A stretch of 64,000 nucleotides of DNA from Ceratobasidium sp. AG-K (taxonomy: Eukaryota > Basidiomycota > Agaricomycetes > Cantharellales > Ceratobasidiaceae): positions 434,001 to 498,000 of the forward strand of contig JAWNGF010000006.1 in the NCBI GenBank assembly GCA_037039685.1. Direction: 5' to 3'. A program made the position numbers and the translations under genes. The notes under the pieces were generated by a model that searched no databases, was not told the origin of the DNA, and was given only the letters and a program-made list of their open reading frames with translations. Of this stretch, positions 1 through 10,595 are shown piece by piece. How positions within the stretch are numbered: position 1 is the first letter of the stretch; every line of letters starts with the position of its first letter.

Positions 1-1088
1 TCATGGATCCGGGGTACTTTGATAGCAAGTATCAGCCTTACTCAGACCCCCCTAGCTACCAAGGGCTTTGTGATGACAGGCGGCGGCCATGCAGCTCTGA
101 AGATGAATCACGGAGCCTCACGCCGACCCGGACAATAAGACCTGAAACAATAGAAAGCAGTACGAGTAGGATAATATATGAGAGAGCTGGTACGGACGCC
201 AACGTGAGATCTCGGCAAGCGGTAAGTATATTCTTACTAACCCTGTACACCTTTTAAAGCTCTTATTCTAATGGATTTTGCGCCCCTTTAGGAGGAGTGG
301 AACAAACTGAGTACGGCTGTGAGTCAAAATCAGGGAGACTGAACGCAAACTGACCAGTGTTTATCCAGACTTCAGTTATCACGGCCACAAGCGCGGCGGC
401 GTTGGCTATCCCTGGGCTAGCTGGGCCTGGTTCTTACTGGGTCGTCAATACCTGCTTTTGCGCAGCTCTTGGTGTCTCGATTGAGACCCTCATCCTCGTA
501 TTCTACATCCAGATCATGATATCAGGGGCCTCTGACGAGACTCTTGGGAGACTTGCAAGAGGAAGAGTAGTACTATCTAAAATCAAAGTCTCGCCTAAGC
601 TCCCTGCCGTCATCATGGGACTCCCGGTAGTATTTGCTACATACTCCTCCTTATTCCTGCTGATTGGAACCATCGCAATGGTGGTAACCTCCACCTGGGG
701 TCCCAGTGCATTTTTTCCGAGGCCATGCTATTACTTGTCCTTGGTTCCTATTAGTTTCGGACTCGTGTGCATGTGTAGCGCCGTAGTGATTTGCGAAGCA
801 GGCGCGTTGCATGAACGCAAAATACGGAGAGAGAATGCGGAAACGTGGCACGACAAGCGAAGATCGGTGCGAGTTCGAAGCAACATAGTTTATATTGGTG
901 TGACCGCCGCCATGCTCCCCTTTCAGCAATCTCATGTTTTCCCTCCGACATTGAATGCGAGCCATGCTCACCTTGGGCCCACCCCCAGCACCGAATATGA
1001 AGGACGATCTGGTGAGCCAATCTATTGTTCAGTTTGGGACGGAGATCTATATTCACGAATCATAGATTTAAGTTTAGAACACGTATGA
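1..1088 (+). CDS. Multi-pass membrane protein, copy A (5' end cut by window edge)
   Basis: I do not recognise this family; it is a paralogue of the gene at 2769-3948. Visible exons are 1(partial)-221, 292-318 and 369-1088, with GT-AG introns of 70 and 50 bp placed by alignment to the paralogue. The first base-in-frame region starts at the shared DPGYF...YQPYSDPPSYQGL segment; the start codon and first membrane segment lie outside the window. The 27-nt middle exon encodes EEWNKLSTA. Exon 3 encodes about four hydrophobic segments (around AALAIPGLAGPGSYWVV, LGVSIETLILVFYIQ, IMGLPVVFATYSSLFLLIG and YYLSLVPISFGLVCM). The C-terminal tail after the last membrane segment diverges from copy B, so it may be altered or contain a missed intron. 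Likely an integral membrane protein of unknown role. Confidence 0.7.
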
Positions 1089-2768
1089 TTTGGGCAGCTA
1101 TATAGCCTCGTTGCTAAAGTTCACATTCCACGTCACGCATACATGTTTTTTTTTTTATGTGTTAGTATTATGTACAGGTTCATTTAATGCTATTTCTCCC
1201 CTCTCCGAAACAGAGCGTTCCGAGGATGGATACCCACTCACACCTGCAGCTAAAATCGGGGCTCGTCTTTTGTCGCCTGGCAATACGGTATGAAACAAAA
1301 CTATACAGACAACTGCATTCTGCAAAAAGCGACCCAGAACGTGTGAGAGAGTCGAACGCCATAAGGTGTATGTTAAATATATACGGTAAGATACGCGCCT
1401 GTACGCGTCGTAGCTATAAAACACATATACCTGGACTTGGATCGCGCCCAGGTCAACAGAAATCTCCACTGGACCAGTTCCGTCTTAATGCTTTCTCGCG
1501 TTGAACCTCATCGAATATATGTTAGTTGGTGCGTCGTACTCGGGGCGGATGCTGGATTTTTGGGTGATACTGAACGCCCCCGTTCCGATGACGTCGATAG
1601 TGAGTAGCTCTTACGTGGTCCAACTAATAGCCTTTTGACCGAGCCTATTGTACTCTCCTGAACATAATCGGAATCAATTTCGCTTTATAGTTCGTCGGCA
1701 AAACCCAAGAATCTCGTGTGGTCTCGGGATCAATGGGAGATGCTCGTCGAGCTCGTGGCGGCTCCTAAGCGCTCCTGAGGGCTCACGAGACATCACGAGC
1801 GCTTGGGAGCCTGACGAGCACCTCCCCTGAATCCCGAGACCCCACGAGACGAACGAGATTTTGGGCTTTTTGTAGAGTTATTGATCAGATGGGCTCAGCC
1901 CGTTCATTGGTAAGCATAGTGTATGAATGCAGCCACACTGGCACATAATTTTACGGACCCTGGGTGCGCAAAGGTTTGACAAATGCTTGTGACTCACCGC
2001 CTCGAGGCTCTGAGCGTGTAGGCACTCGTGTTGATTGAGTGTCCAGTCACAGATGCTATTCTCGGCACGGCCTTAGTTGGGACCACTCAGGAGAATCCCG
2101 TACCTCTCTGAAACTCTCGGGTGCTCCCTGAAGCTGAGTGACTTCTTGTGGCGTTTATAAGAAGCACCTCTCTCCCGATGCTCTGTTTCACCCCCTGTTT
2201 AACTGAGCTATGAAAGTATGGCGAATGAATGGGGAAATTGAGGTACAACCTATGCCTGGTTATTGTTCATGTGCAGGTAATTTTGGCCTGTGACCTCAGG
2301 CAGTGGATAGTGAGCTATGGGCTCTGCATACGTGAGGCTTTTGTGAGTAAGCTTGGTTTATCGCTTGTGTATAGGGCTGGAAAGACCCTAATATGTAATG
2401 TTATACGCACCAAGCTGCCAGCTTATCCGCTAGGTGCAGACCCATGTCAACATATGAAGCAAACTCCATAACTTCATTTCCCTAATTTCGTTCTGTTTCG
2501 AGTGGAACGCAGTGATACACCCAGCCGAGCGCGTTCGGCATCCAAGAGGCCGATCATTCGTTAGTGGCCGAACCTGCCCATCCATTTGATTCAGTAACAT
2601 GTTCACGCGACTACTTGCCTCGATCTCGATAGTGGCGTATTGTACGCGAGTTGCTTTGCACTCGTCAATTCAGCGGAATGTTACTTTATAAGCTGATGGC
2701 CCACCGATTTCCCAATCATTGTTTAGACTCTCCCACCTGGACTTTCTCATCCTAATATATTTGATTGT
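1089..2768. other. Intergenic spacer between the tandem membrane genes
   Basis: I see no convincing gene. The stretch contains a T-rich tract near 1147-1157 and one hairpin MITE at about 1697-1876. Short open frames on both strands look random. Confidence 0.6.
1697..1876. mobile_element. Hairpin MITE, family 1 (short copy)
   Basis: The two ends are imperfect inverted repeats: the left reads CAAAACCCAAGAATCTCG and the right, reverse complemented, reads CTACAAAAAGCCCAAAATCTCG. The inverted similarity continues inward through GGTCTCGGGAT and GCTCGTC, so the whole element folds into a long hairpin. Related copies of about 224 bp lie at 47159-47382 and 51297-51520; this one lacks about 60 bp of their centre. 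No coding capacity. Called a MITE from structure and copy number only. Confidence 0.75.
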
Positions 2769-3948
2769 ATGGTGCCTTCTATTGCTCGAACCCCCGGCGC
2801 TCCATCCAAGCATTCGCGTCTTGTCAGGGCCCTCATCTGGCTCGCTTGGGGTGTGCTGCTAATCATTACGCTTGGGTTCTGCCAAAAGTACCGCGAGAGG
2901 TTATATAACTTTGAACGCCTGGATCCAGGGTACTTTAACGATAGCTACCAGCCCTACTCGGACCCTCCCAGCTACCAGGGACTTTCTAGCGGAAGCCAGT
3001 CATCCAACCCAAGTGCTGAGAATCAGCCACCGGTTGAGTCAGGCGGGCCTGAGTCCGCAGCCAACTTCGGAAGGATAGCATATGGGAGGGTTGGGTTGGA
3101 TGTAAACTTGAGGGCTCGGCAAGGAGTAGGTAGTCTCGGGTCTGAATCCTGATCTTGAATTTTTTGTAATGGCGTGTATTGATTCTTGTGGTTCCTGGCA
3201 GGATGAGTGGAACAGACTTAGCACGGCCGTAAGTTCTAAGGATGACGAGCGGCCATATGATAACCTCTCATTAACGTTCTAGTCCTCTGTCATCACAGCT
3301 ACGAGTGCGGCGGCATTAGCTATTCCGGGCCTCGCTGGACCTGGTTCCTACTGGGTCGTCAATACTTGTTTCTACTCGGCGCTTGGCGTTTCAATTGAAG
3401 GCCTCATCCTGGTGTTCTATATTCAGGTCATGTCCTATGGGGCGTCTGACGAGACTATTGGGAGGCTAGCACGGGGAAAAGTAGTACTTTTTGGAATTGA
3501 AATCCCCCCTACGCTCCCTGCACTGATAATGGGACTACCCGTTGTATTTGCCACGTATTCTTCACTGTTCTTATTGGTTGGGACTGTAGCGGCGGTGATC
3601 ACTTCCACCTGGGGTCCAAGCACACACTTTCCAAGTATTTGTTATTATCTGTCCCTTGTTCCTATTGCTTTTGGGTTCGTGTGTATGTGTGGTGCAGTGG
3701 CGGTTTGCGAGGCGGGAGCATCTCAAGAACGTAACATCAGGAGACGCAACGCAGAAATGTGGCGGGATAAACAGCAATCGCTGCAGGATCACGCGATTTA
3801 TTTTGGTGTTCGAGTCGCAGCCGCTATGCTCCCACTTCAACAGTCCGAGCTTGTAGGCGCAGCGTCAAGTACGGACAATGTTCGCCGGAGGCACGCTTTA
3901 AGCGCCTCGAGTGGGACACCGGAATGTAAGCTCTTGATGACGAAATAG
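2769..3948 (+). CDS. Multi-pass membrane protein, copy B (complete)
   Basis: Complete paralogue of the gene at 1-1088. Exons 2769-3125, 3202-3228 and 3283-3948 join to 350 codons including the stop, with GTAGGT...CAG and GTAAGT...TAG introns of 76 and 54 bp. The start at 2769 gives an N-terminal stretch ending in a hydrophobic helix (ALIWLAWGVLLIITLGF, residues about 22-38), then the DPGYF...YQPYSDPPSYQGL block, a polar Ser/Pro loop, the 9-residue middle exon DEWNRLSTA, and about four more membrane segments. The C-terminal 60 residues are polar and probably cytosolic. Function unknown; no catalytic motif is visible. The pair A/B arose by tandem duplication and both keep the same exon phases. 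Confidence 0.75.
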
Positions 3949-4379
3949 GGACTGGGGCGGCATTGATATTGACACATACATGCTAGAGCTGAGCGCAGAA
4001 CGAGAATGAACCAAGTCGGCTCTTGCCATGAACTTTAGCTCCCAGCTTGCGCACATATATATCGTAATATGGCCTAGCCTTCTGTAGATTTTTTGTAGCT
4101 GTACATATTCTCCTCTGACGAATAAATTTTGCCAAGAGTGTTTCTGTTCTGAACACCGATGCGGCACGGCATGCATATTTTCATGTTTGACGCGTCTCAG
4201 TGGGCGATTCCTGAACATATTCGTAGAGCAGGGGTATCGATCCTCGTCGGCGGGACTTGGACGTGCAGAACGACATATCGACTGGCCGTGACGCGGTCAT
4301 CTTTTCAACAGCGGCCAAACAGGTGCATACAACAAGTCGTGCCCGGCCCAGGACGACACCTGAACTCAGTGCTGGACCA
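3949..4379. other. Intergenic region
   Basis: No gene or structured element is evident between the membrane gene and the AT-rich repeat tract. Confidence 0.5.
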
Positions 4380-4654
4380 AATGATCGTGTAATGATATAT
4401 CATTGAAATCGTACAATGGTACGCTAGGTCGTAATACATAAAAACGCATTGCTCACATGAACAAAAATGCAATAAAGACACAAAAACGTGAGGGGATGAA
4501 AATGACGTGTGATCGTGCATCGTGCAAAGAAACGCAATCGTGCAAGGAAACAGATAACAATCATGAATGAAACAATCGTGTAAAGCAATCGTGCAAGTAA
4601 ACGCAATCATGCAAAAAAAATCAAAAATCGTGTGAATGTAAATGTAAATGTGTG
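4380..4654. repeat. Degenerate AATCGTG-type short repeat tract
   Basis: The motif ATCGTGCAA/ATCGTGTAA and close variants recur about ten times in an A-rich setting (for example GCAATCGTGCAAGGAAAC and GCAATCATGCAAAAAAAA). It ends just after the 3' end of the Ser/Pro-rich gene and so probably overlaps its 3' UTR or terminator region. Confidence 0.55.
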
Positions 4655-7600
4655 TCACGGGTTCAACTTGTCCCCATCGACAACGCCCAACTCGCGCAGC
4701 TCGGCCACGCACGCCCCGAGTCGCACCGTGACCTCGCGCGCATACTCGAGTAAAGGCTTGATATTCTCTGGTGTCAGTGCCAATCGGCCTTCCACCGGCA
4801 TGGGGTACCCGCCCCCAGCACCAGGCTGCAACGGCGCGCTCCTCGGACTCGGCTCGACCTCGGCTGTAGAGCCAGCGAGCGGAACCGGGGGCCGCTTGAT
4901 TCGGTTGCTTCCTTTTTTCAATACTCCTCCCCCTAGTGCACTCGGACTTGGGAGTTCGGGTACGACGCTATCGGGCGTGCGTGGGGCCAACGACGCCTGG
5001 GATTTGGCAAACTCGGCGGGAAGCGCGGGGACAGGTGGACGGCCAGCATTCGAGGTCCGTCCAGACCCAGACTTGCGCCCGCCCCCTGAGGGTGGCATCC
5101 TTTTCCTGCCTGACATCGATATCCGAGGCGCTGTCCATCCGGTCCCAATCGCTCTCGTCTTGGTCGTCGGTACTTGATGCGGTAGTCTGGTCAGAAACGA
5201 CCCGGCCCTTGGACTTGTTGCGCCCGTTGAGACGGAATATGCTCGCCAGACTCGGACGGCGGGGCGAGGACTTGTTGATCGGGATGACCGTTTGAGAACG
5301 CGAGGGGTACGGACGGGGGAGATGCGCCTGTGAGCCGTTGGCGAGGTTGACCTGGGACTGGGACGGTGCGCCGAGACCAAGGTTGGCCCTAGAAGCCTTG
5401 CGCGAGTCGGCGGCCAGACTGACGCGCGATTCTCCACCGAGTCGAGTCGACGGCCGGGAAGTCTCCTTGTCCGAAGCGGGTTTCTTGACACTGAGGTACT
5501 TTAGCAAGTCCCGAATCCCGGTGATCCCCGCCCGACTCGCGCGCCGAATCTTGCCCGCTGGAGCCTTTTGCTTGACCGCCGGCCCAGGGACGTGCGACGA
5601 AGCGGAACTCGAAGGGAGGGTAATCGCACTCGCCGCGGCCGGATGAAGCGCATTCAGATACATTGTCGAGGCATTCGGAGGAGGGACGTGCAATTGCGAC
5701 GGGTTCGGGGTGGACAGCATCTCGCGCAGGATTTGCAATTGCCGAGGCGAGAGTTCTCCAGCCTTTTCCCAGTCCTTTTTCGCAGGCTCGGCTCCGGGGG
5801 CGGATTGGTTCCCGGCGAGGGTAATGGCGCGTTCTCGACCTTTGGTGTCCTTGGTCTCTGTCGGCGTCGTCCCAGATTTCTCAGGCGGGTCCCGCGTGGC
5901 GTTTCCTCCTCCCAACTCGACCAAGACTTCCGCGCACTCCCACCACAATGAATACCGCTCATCAATCCCGTTGAGCCGATCCGTCACACGTCCAATATCA
6001 CGCGACGGGACTCGCACGAGCGTCATGGACGTCGCCGACGATCGAGACGCCGGGGGAAAGAGCACAGGCGAGAGGGGCTCGTTGTTTTCAATGGCGTAGC
6101 GCAAGTCGGCGAGGAGGTTTCGATACATGTTTTGCAGGCCTCGAATTTCTGCAAAATCATCAGCGCGCGACTAAAATAATAAACGGAGGACTGACGTTCA
6201 ATCGAGGCCGCAAACTCGCGAACCATTCCCAGATTACTCTTCAAACCGCTCTGGGCGCGGCTAATCCTCGCCGGAATCTTCAAATCCGACAAGCTGTTCC
6301 TCCGCAACACACTCCCGTCCAATGACCCGCCAGGCTGCGTCGCCGCCCTTCCGAGGGACGAACTCTGACCAATCGGTGAGCCCGTGCCCAACCTGGAATG
6401 TATTCGACTCGACGAGGCTAGTAAACTGAGTTCGGCCGATTTGCCAAGCGACTGGGGCGGACTGGGAGGTTGGAGTTCGATCGGAGGAAGTAAATCCGCC
6501 GACATGCGCGACGGCTCCGAGATCGACTTGGAATGCGCCAACGAAGCCGACTTGCGATGCAACTGACTCCTCCTACCCAAGGAATTCGAGTGTCGATAAC
6601 CCGACTCGGTCGAACTCGAGGCCCGGCCAGAGGAGAATGATAATCGGCCGGGTTCGGGGGAATAGTCGGGTGCGGGTGTGGGGAGTGCTGCCACCGCATC
6701 GAGCCACGCTTGTTTGGATGCAGCGTCCAAGGCGTCGTAACGCGAGACTTCGCCTTCAGGGACCGTGTCGAGGGCTTCGGACGAGTCGTCGTCATCGTCT
6801 AGGATCTGGCCGTTGACGATAGGTGGGGGTGGGCCAGGTGTAGTTGGGTGCCTCGTCGCGAGGGGCGAACTCGGCCGCGCGGCGTGGGGTGTCATGACGC
6901 GTACGCCGTGTGGGGTGGACTGCAAACTTGGTTGTCGTCCAGATTGGGGCGTCGAGGGTCTCGGGACAAGAGGCGAGGACGGACGCGAATGGGGAGTTGG
7001 CGGTAATCCAAACGGACGCAGATCCGACATGCTCGGACGATCCATAATCGACGAACTCGAGCGCAATTCCGTCGGCGAGTCGATTTCCGGGACTTGGACA
7101 GTCAGACTCGGCCGCTCCTCGTGTTCGATCGGGAGGGTGAACACGCTCGGGTTATGCTCCCGACTGGAAAGAACAATCGCACTCGCACTCTTGAGCATCG
7201 GCACAGCTTTGGGACCGCCCTGCACACTCATACTCGCCGTCCTGGACACGCCGCTCATACTCAAACTCGGCCTCCGACTCGACGCCCCGGTACTCGAACT
7301 CGGCACGCGCGAGCTAGCCACGCTCGAACTAGGCGCCCGACCCATCCCCACGTCTTCCCGGGACCCGCGCCCGACGTCCTCGCCCGAGCGTTTACGCGAA
7401 TGACTCGATGAAAACTTGCGAATCGAGCGCATGATCGAGTTTTCCTTTTCCTCGTCGGCTAGGGCGTTGGCCCATCCCAACCCGGCTCCGCGTCCCAGAC
7501 TGGCAGCTGTTCGTCCGACGTTGGGGCGAGGGACGGCCGGGCCACCCATACTCATCGGTCTCCGGGCTTTGAGTTTCCCACCGGGTGTGGGACTCTGGGC

Positions 7601-8986
7601 TTCAGGTGGCAACGACGGCAACGGCAAAGGAAAGACGTCCGAGTTGGGAAGCGCTGGACGAGCGCTGGACGATTTGCGTGGGGGTTTCTTGACCGTACTC
7701 TCGTGATCCTCGCCCGACTCGCTCGTTTGGGGAACTGGCGAACGACCGGATGAAAAGCTCCCGACGTTTTTCCAGAATGGTTCCTTGGACTTGCGGCGGG
7801 TTATTTGGTTGGGCGAGACCTCTTCGGGAGACGAGCCGCGAAACCAACCGGGACGGGCGCGTGGTGTTTCTGGCGGGGCTTTGGGTGTGGTTGAAGGACG
7901 GGGGCGGCGGTCGGGTGTAGAGGGGTTGGGAGAAGTGCCATTGGTTTTCGGTTTTCGGCCCAGTTTGTTCGTGAGGGAGCCTAGGGTTGTTAGACATCGA
8001 AGTACTAATCTGAATGAGACTCACCTATACGAGACAACAACGGCGTCCGAGTAGGCGGGCTCGATGGCCCGGCAGGCGACTGCACAGGACTAGGGGTGCG
8101 CTCAGGTTGGTTACTACTCTCGCTCCAACTCTCCTCCTCGGTCATAGCCAGTCCAAGTCCTTGAGGGCTAGGCGAGCGCATGGTATAGCCCGGCTCGTCC
8201 TCGGCAATATCGCCCGGCCTTGCAGGCCTGCTCTTTTTGCGCAACCGTCGTCGAGGCACCCTGGGCTGGGCAGGGGTGAAAGCGCCAATGGGGGAAGTGC
8301 CGTCGGTGGATCGTGTGGTGCGGAGGTGGGCAGTGCTCCCTGCGAGCGAGGGCGTGTACTGTTGGGCGGTGCTCATGGAGAACAACGATAAGGCGGGGGA
8401 ACTAGGCACTTGACGGGTGTGCATCACAGGCGAGGATTGGGCAGAGACGGACGACGTTGAGCGAGAGGGTGATGATGGGCGTGCTCGTTTGGTGGGTGAC
8501 GGAAGTGCGCTTGGTCCGGCGGTTGAGTGTGGAAATACCGGAAGCGGCGATACCGTGTCTTCGACTGCAGATCCCCGTCTCGACGCAAATCCAAAGTCTC
8601 CATCGTCATCGTCTTCTGCCCATCTGGATAGGTCTGGCCGCGCACTGGTACCCGCTGCTGGACCAGTGCTGGACTCTGTTGAGCTCTGTCGCTCGGCCTC
8701 TTCCCGCTCTCTCTCGTCATCCCACGCAAGAGTGTCGGTGACGCTGTGTGCGCTCCATCGCTGGCTGGCTGGCTGTGCGTTGTTACTTCGTGGCCGAGCA
8801 TGTGGTTTAGCGGGCGAGTCCTCGGCCTGGAACAAAAAGTCATCGTCCTGCAGACAGTCAGCCCACGTTCATTCATCGCTTCCAAGTTCCAACATACCCA
8901 GTTCTCGGCTGCGAAGAACGTAAATTAGCCAAATTCAATACACCTGCACCAGACTCACCCTCGTGTCGTTCGGTCGCAACAGACAT
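4655..8986 (-). CDS. Large Ser/Pro-rich protein with N-terminal WDDDF motif; one frame break
   Basis: Not confidently recognised. Exons on the minus strand: 8986-8959, 8898-8908 (11 nt), 8847-8025, 7980-6196 and 6148-4655, with introns of 44-50 bp. The start at 8986 gives MSVATERHEAENWDDDFLF, where the codon joins only work through the 11-nt microexon. Most of the roughly 1,380 residues are disordered Ser/Pro/Arg-rich sequence. Two ordered parts stand out near the C-terminus: a helical stretch with NMYRNLLADLRYAIENNEPL and RYSLWWECAEVLVELGGG, and a final helix with KPLLEYAREVTVRLGACVAEL. The last exon needs a one-base frame change near 5110, by an unseen intron or a sequence error. An acidic WDDDF element occurs in some septation or mitotic-exit scaffolds, which is only a weak hint. 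Its 5' end is duplicated at 16441-16883 and 33071-33510. Confidence 0.6.
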
Positions 8987-10595
8987 AGCAAGCAGCGTCC
9001 CCGAGCCAATACTCGTCCGTCGGGGTTGTTCGTGATCAAGAACAGGTTGATCCAACACGCGTTCAAAGCGCCGATCCGCGGAAACAAGCGCCGACACCTG
9101 GTTGCCGACCTTGCCTGTTTCAGAGCCCTGTCGATTTCCAGTCGCCAAATACCCAGAACACGTTTGCCGGTGCCGCCCTCAGTTCCATTTGAGTAGCCTC
9201 TCGTGGTCTGCCTGGCGGGATTGCTTTGGGCGCTGCTGTCTGTGCGCGCGCCTTCCTTTGTTCGTTGGTGTTTGGTTAATTCAGTCGGTCCGACCATCAT
9301 AACGTTCCATATGGAAACGGTTGTTCCTATGTTGGAGTCCGTGTTCAACATTCTGATCGGTAAACCAATTGTTCACACGATCCTGGGTGGTCCTGAAGGG
9401 GCCTGTATCCTTTCTTCCGATCCGACTCACGAGCGGCCCTTGCCCGTCACTTGCCAACCAAGGCCGCATAGCCTCAAGATCAATGATGGGCTGGTGGACA
9501 AGTTTCAGTGACAGTGCGTATATGTGACTCTTCATCGTCGCGGTACAGTTCGAACGTATCACTGCTCTCATTGCTAACCATGACCGGGGCGCCACCGAAC
9601 CACATTTACCCACCCGCCCAAGGCATCGACCACCGGTCCAGGGTACGTACAATCATAAGTGTCACGGCTGAGGTGGTCAACCCTTCGTTTCACAGCACCT
9701 GTCTCGGACAAGTGAAACGTTTACCCAGCCAGGATGAAATGTGAAAAACCTAGTCGGGGACTGCTCCATCCAACATGTGGCCTTTTTCTTGAAAAATTCG
9801 CCCCCAAGTCGACGTCGAGTTGGAATTTTCAACTCGATGGTCAAGACTCGCACGGCATGTTCTTCGAGTGATCGCCAGTCAATTTCAAATTGTAGTAGCT
9901 CTTAAATACTCTATTTTTCGATCTTTGCGACGTCGATCATTGGCAGGTGTCAGCTAGGTTCCTTGGAATGCGCACGAGTGCGTTGCAAAACGTGGCGCGT
10001 CTCGAGCAGAATCCAGGTATATGCATGAGCCGTTTTTCGGCCATTTGGTGCGTGGCTCGAGCGTCCTGCTCCGCCAAGTTGTTATTGATTGCACCAAGTC
10101 GAGACAATCACTACACCGGCGAAACTCTCCAAATAGAATATTTAAGGCTCAGAGAGACTTGGTCTCTGCGTCACACACGGAGGATACACTTAACGACACT
10201 TACTAGCGAACATGTCAATGCAATATGGCTCGTTTTTCCCAACTCCGGGCTACCGTAAGACTCAAAATGATGCATATATCGTAATATTCTTGTATGGGAG
10301 AACCATGACGTAATCACTGTCTCTGCGATTTTCTGGTTGGATCATTTCCAAGTGATAAATTCACAAAGGTTTCAATTGATGCACAGAGGTCTGTGCTCCT
10401 GACCGAGCTGTCTGGTTGGTGCTGGCTAGCTGTGACTAGTGCCGATACTTTGGGCTCTTTTTTGTTGTCAAACACATCTAACCTACCCAAGTTCCCAGCC
10501 CTCGTAGAGATCCACTTGCGGGCTACCAATTCGTAGATACCTGACGGACCAAAACTTACATGTTTGCAATACGAACTGTAAATACACACCAAGCA
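8987..10595. other. Intergenic spacer of unit 1
   Basis: The spacer lies between the starts of the minus-strand Ser/Pro-rich gene and the 3' end of the DUF6535 gene. It is strongly conserved with 16884-18351 plus 27049-27199, and more weakly with 33510-35330. It holds the likely promoter of the Ser/Pro-rich gene. At 10450-10453 it preserves the empty target (GATACTTTGG) where unit 2 carries the Tc1 insertion. Confidence 0.6.

Noticed and set aside
4655..8923. Many long plus-strand open frames opposite the Ser/Pro-rich gene
   Set aside because: They are antisense shadows of GC-rich, low-complexity coding sequence and lack splice-consistent or family-like features.
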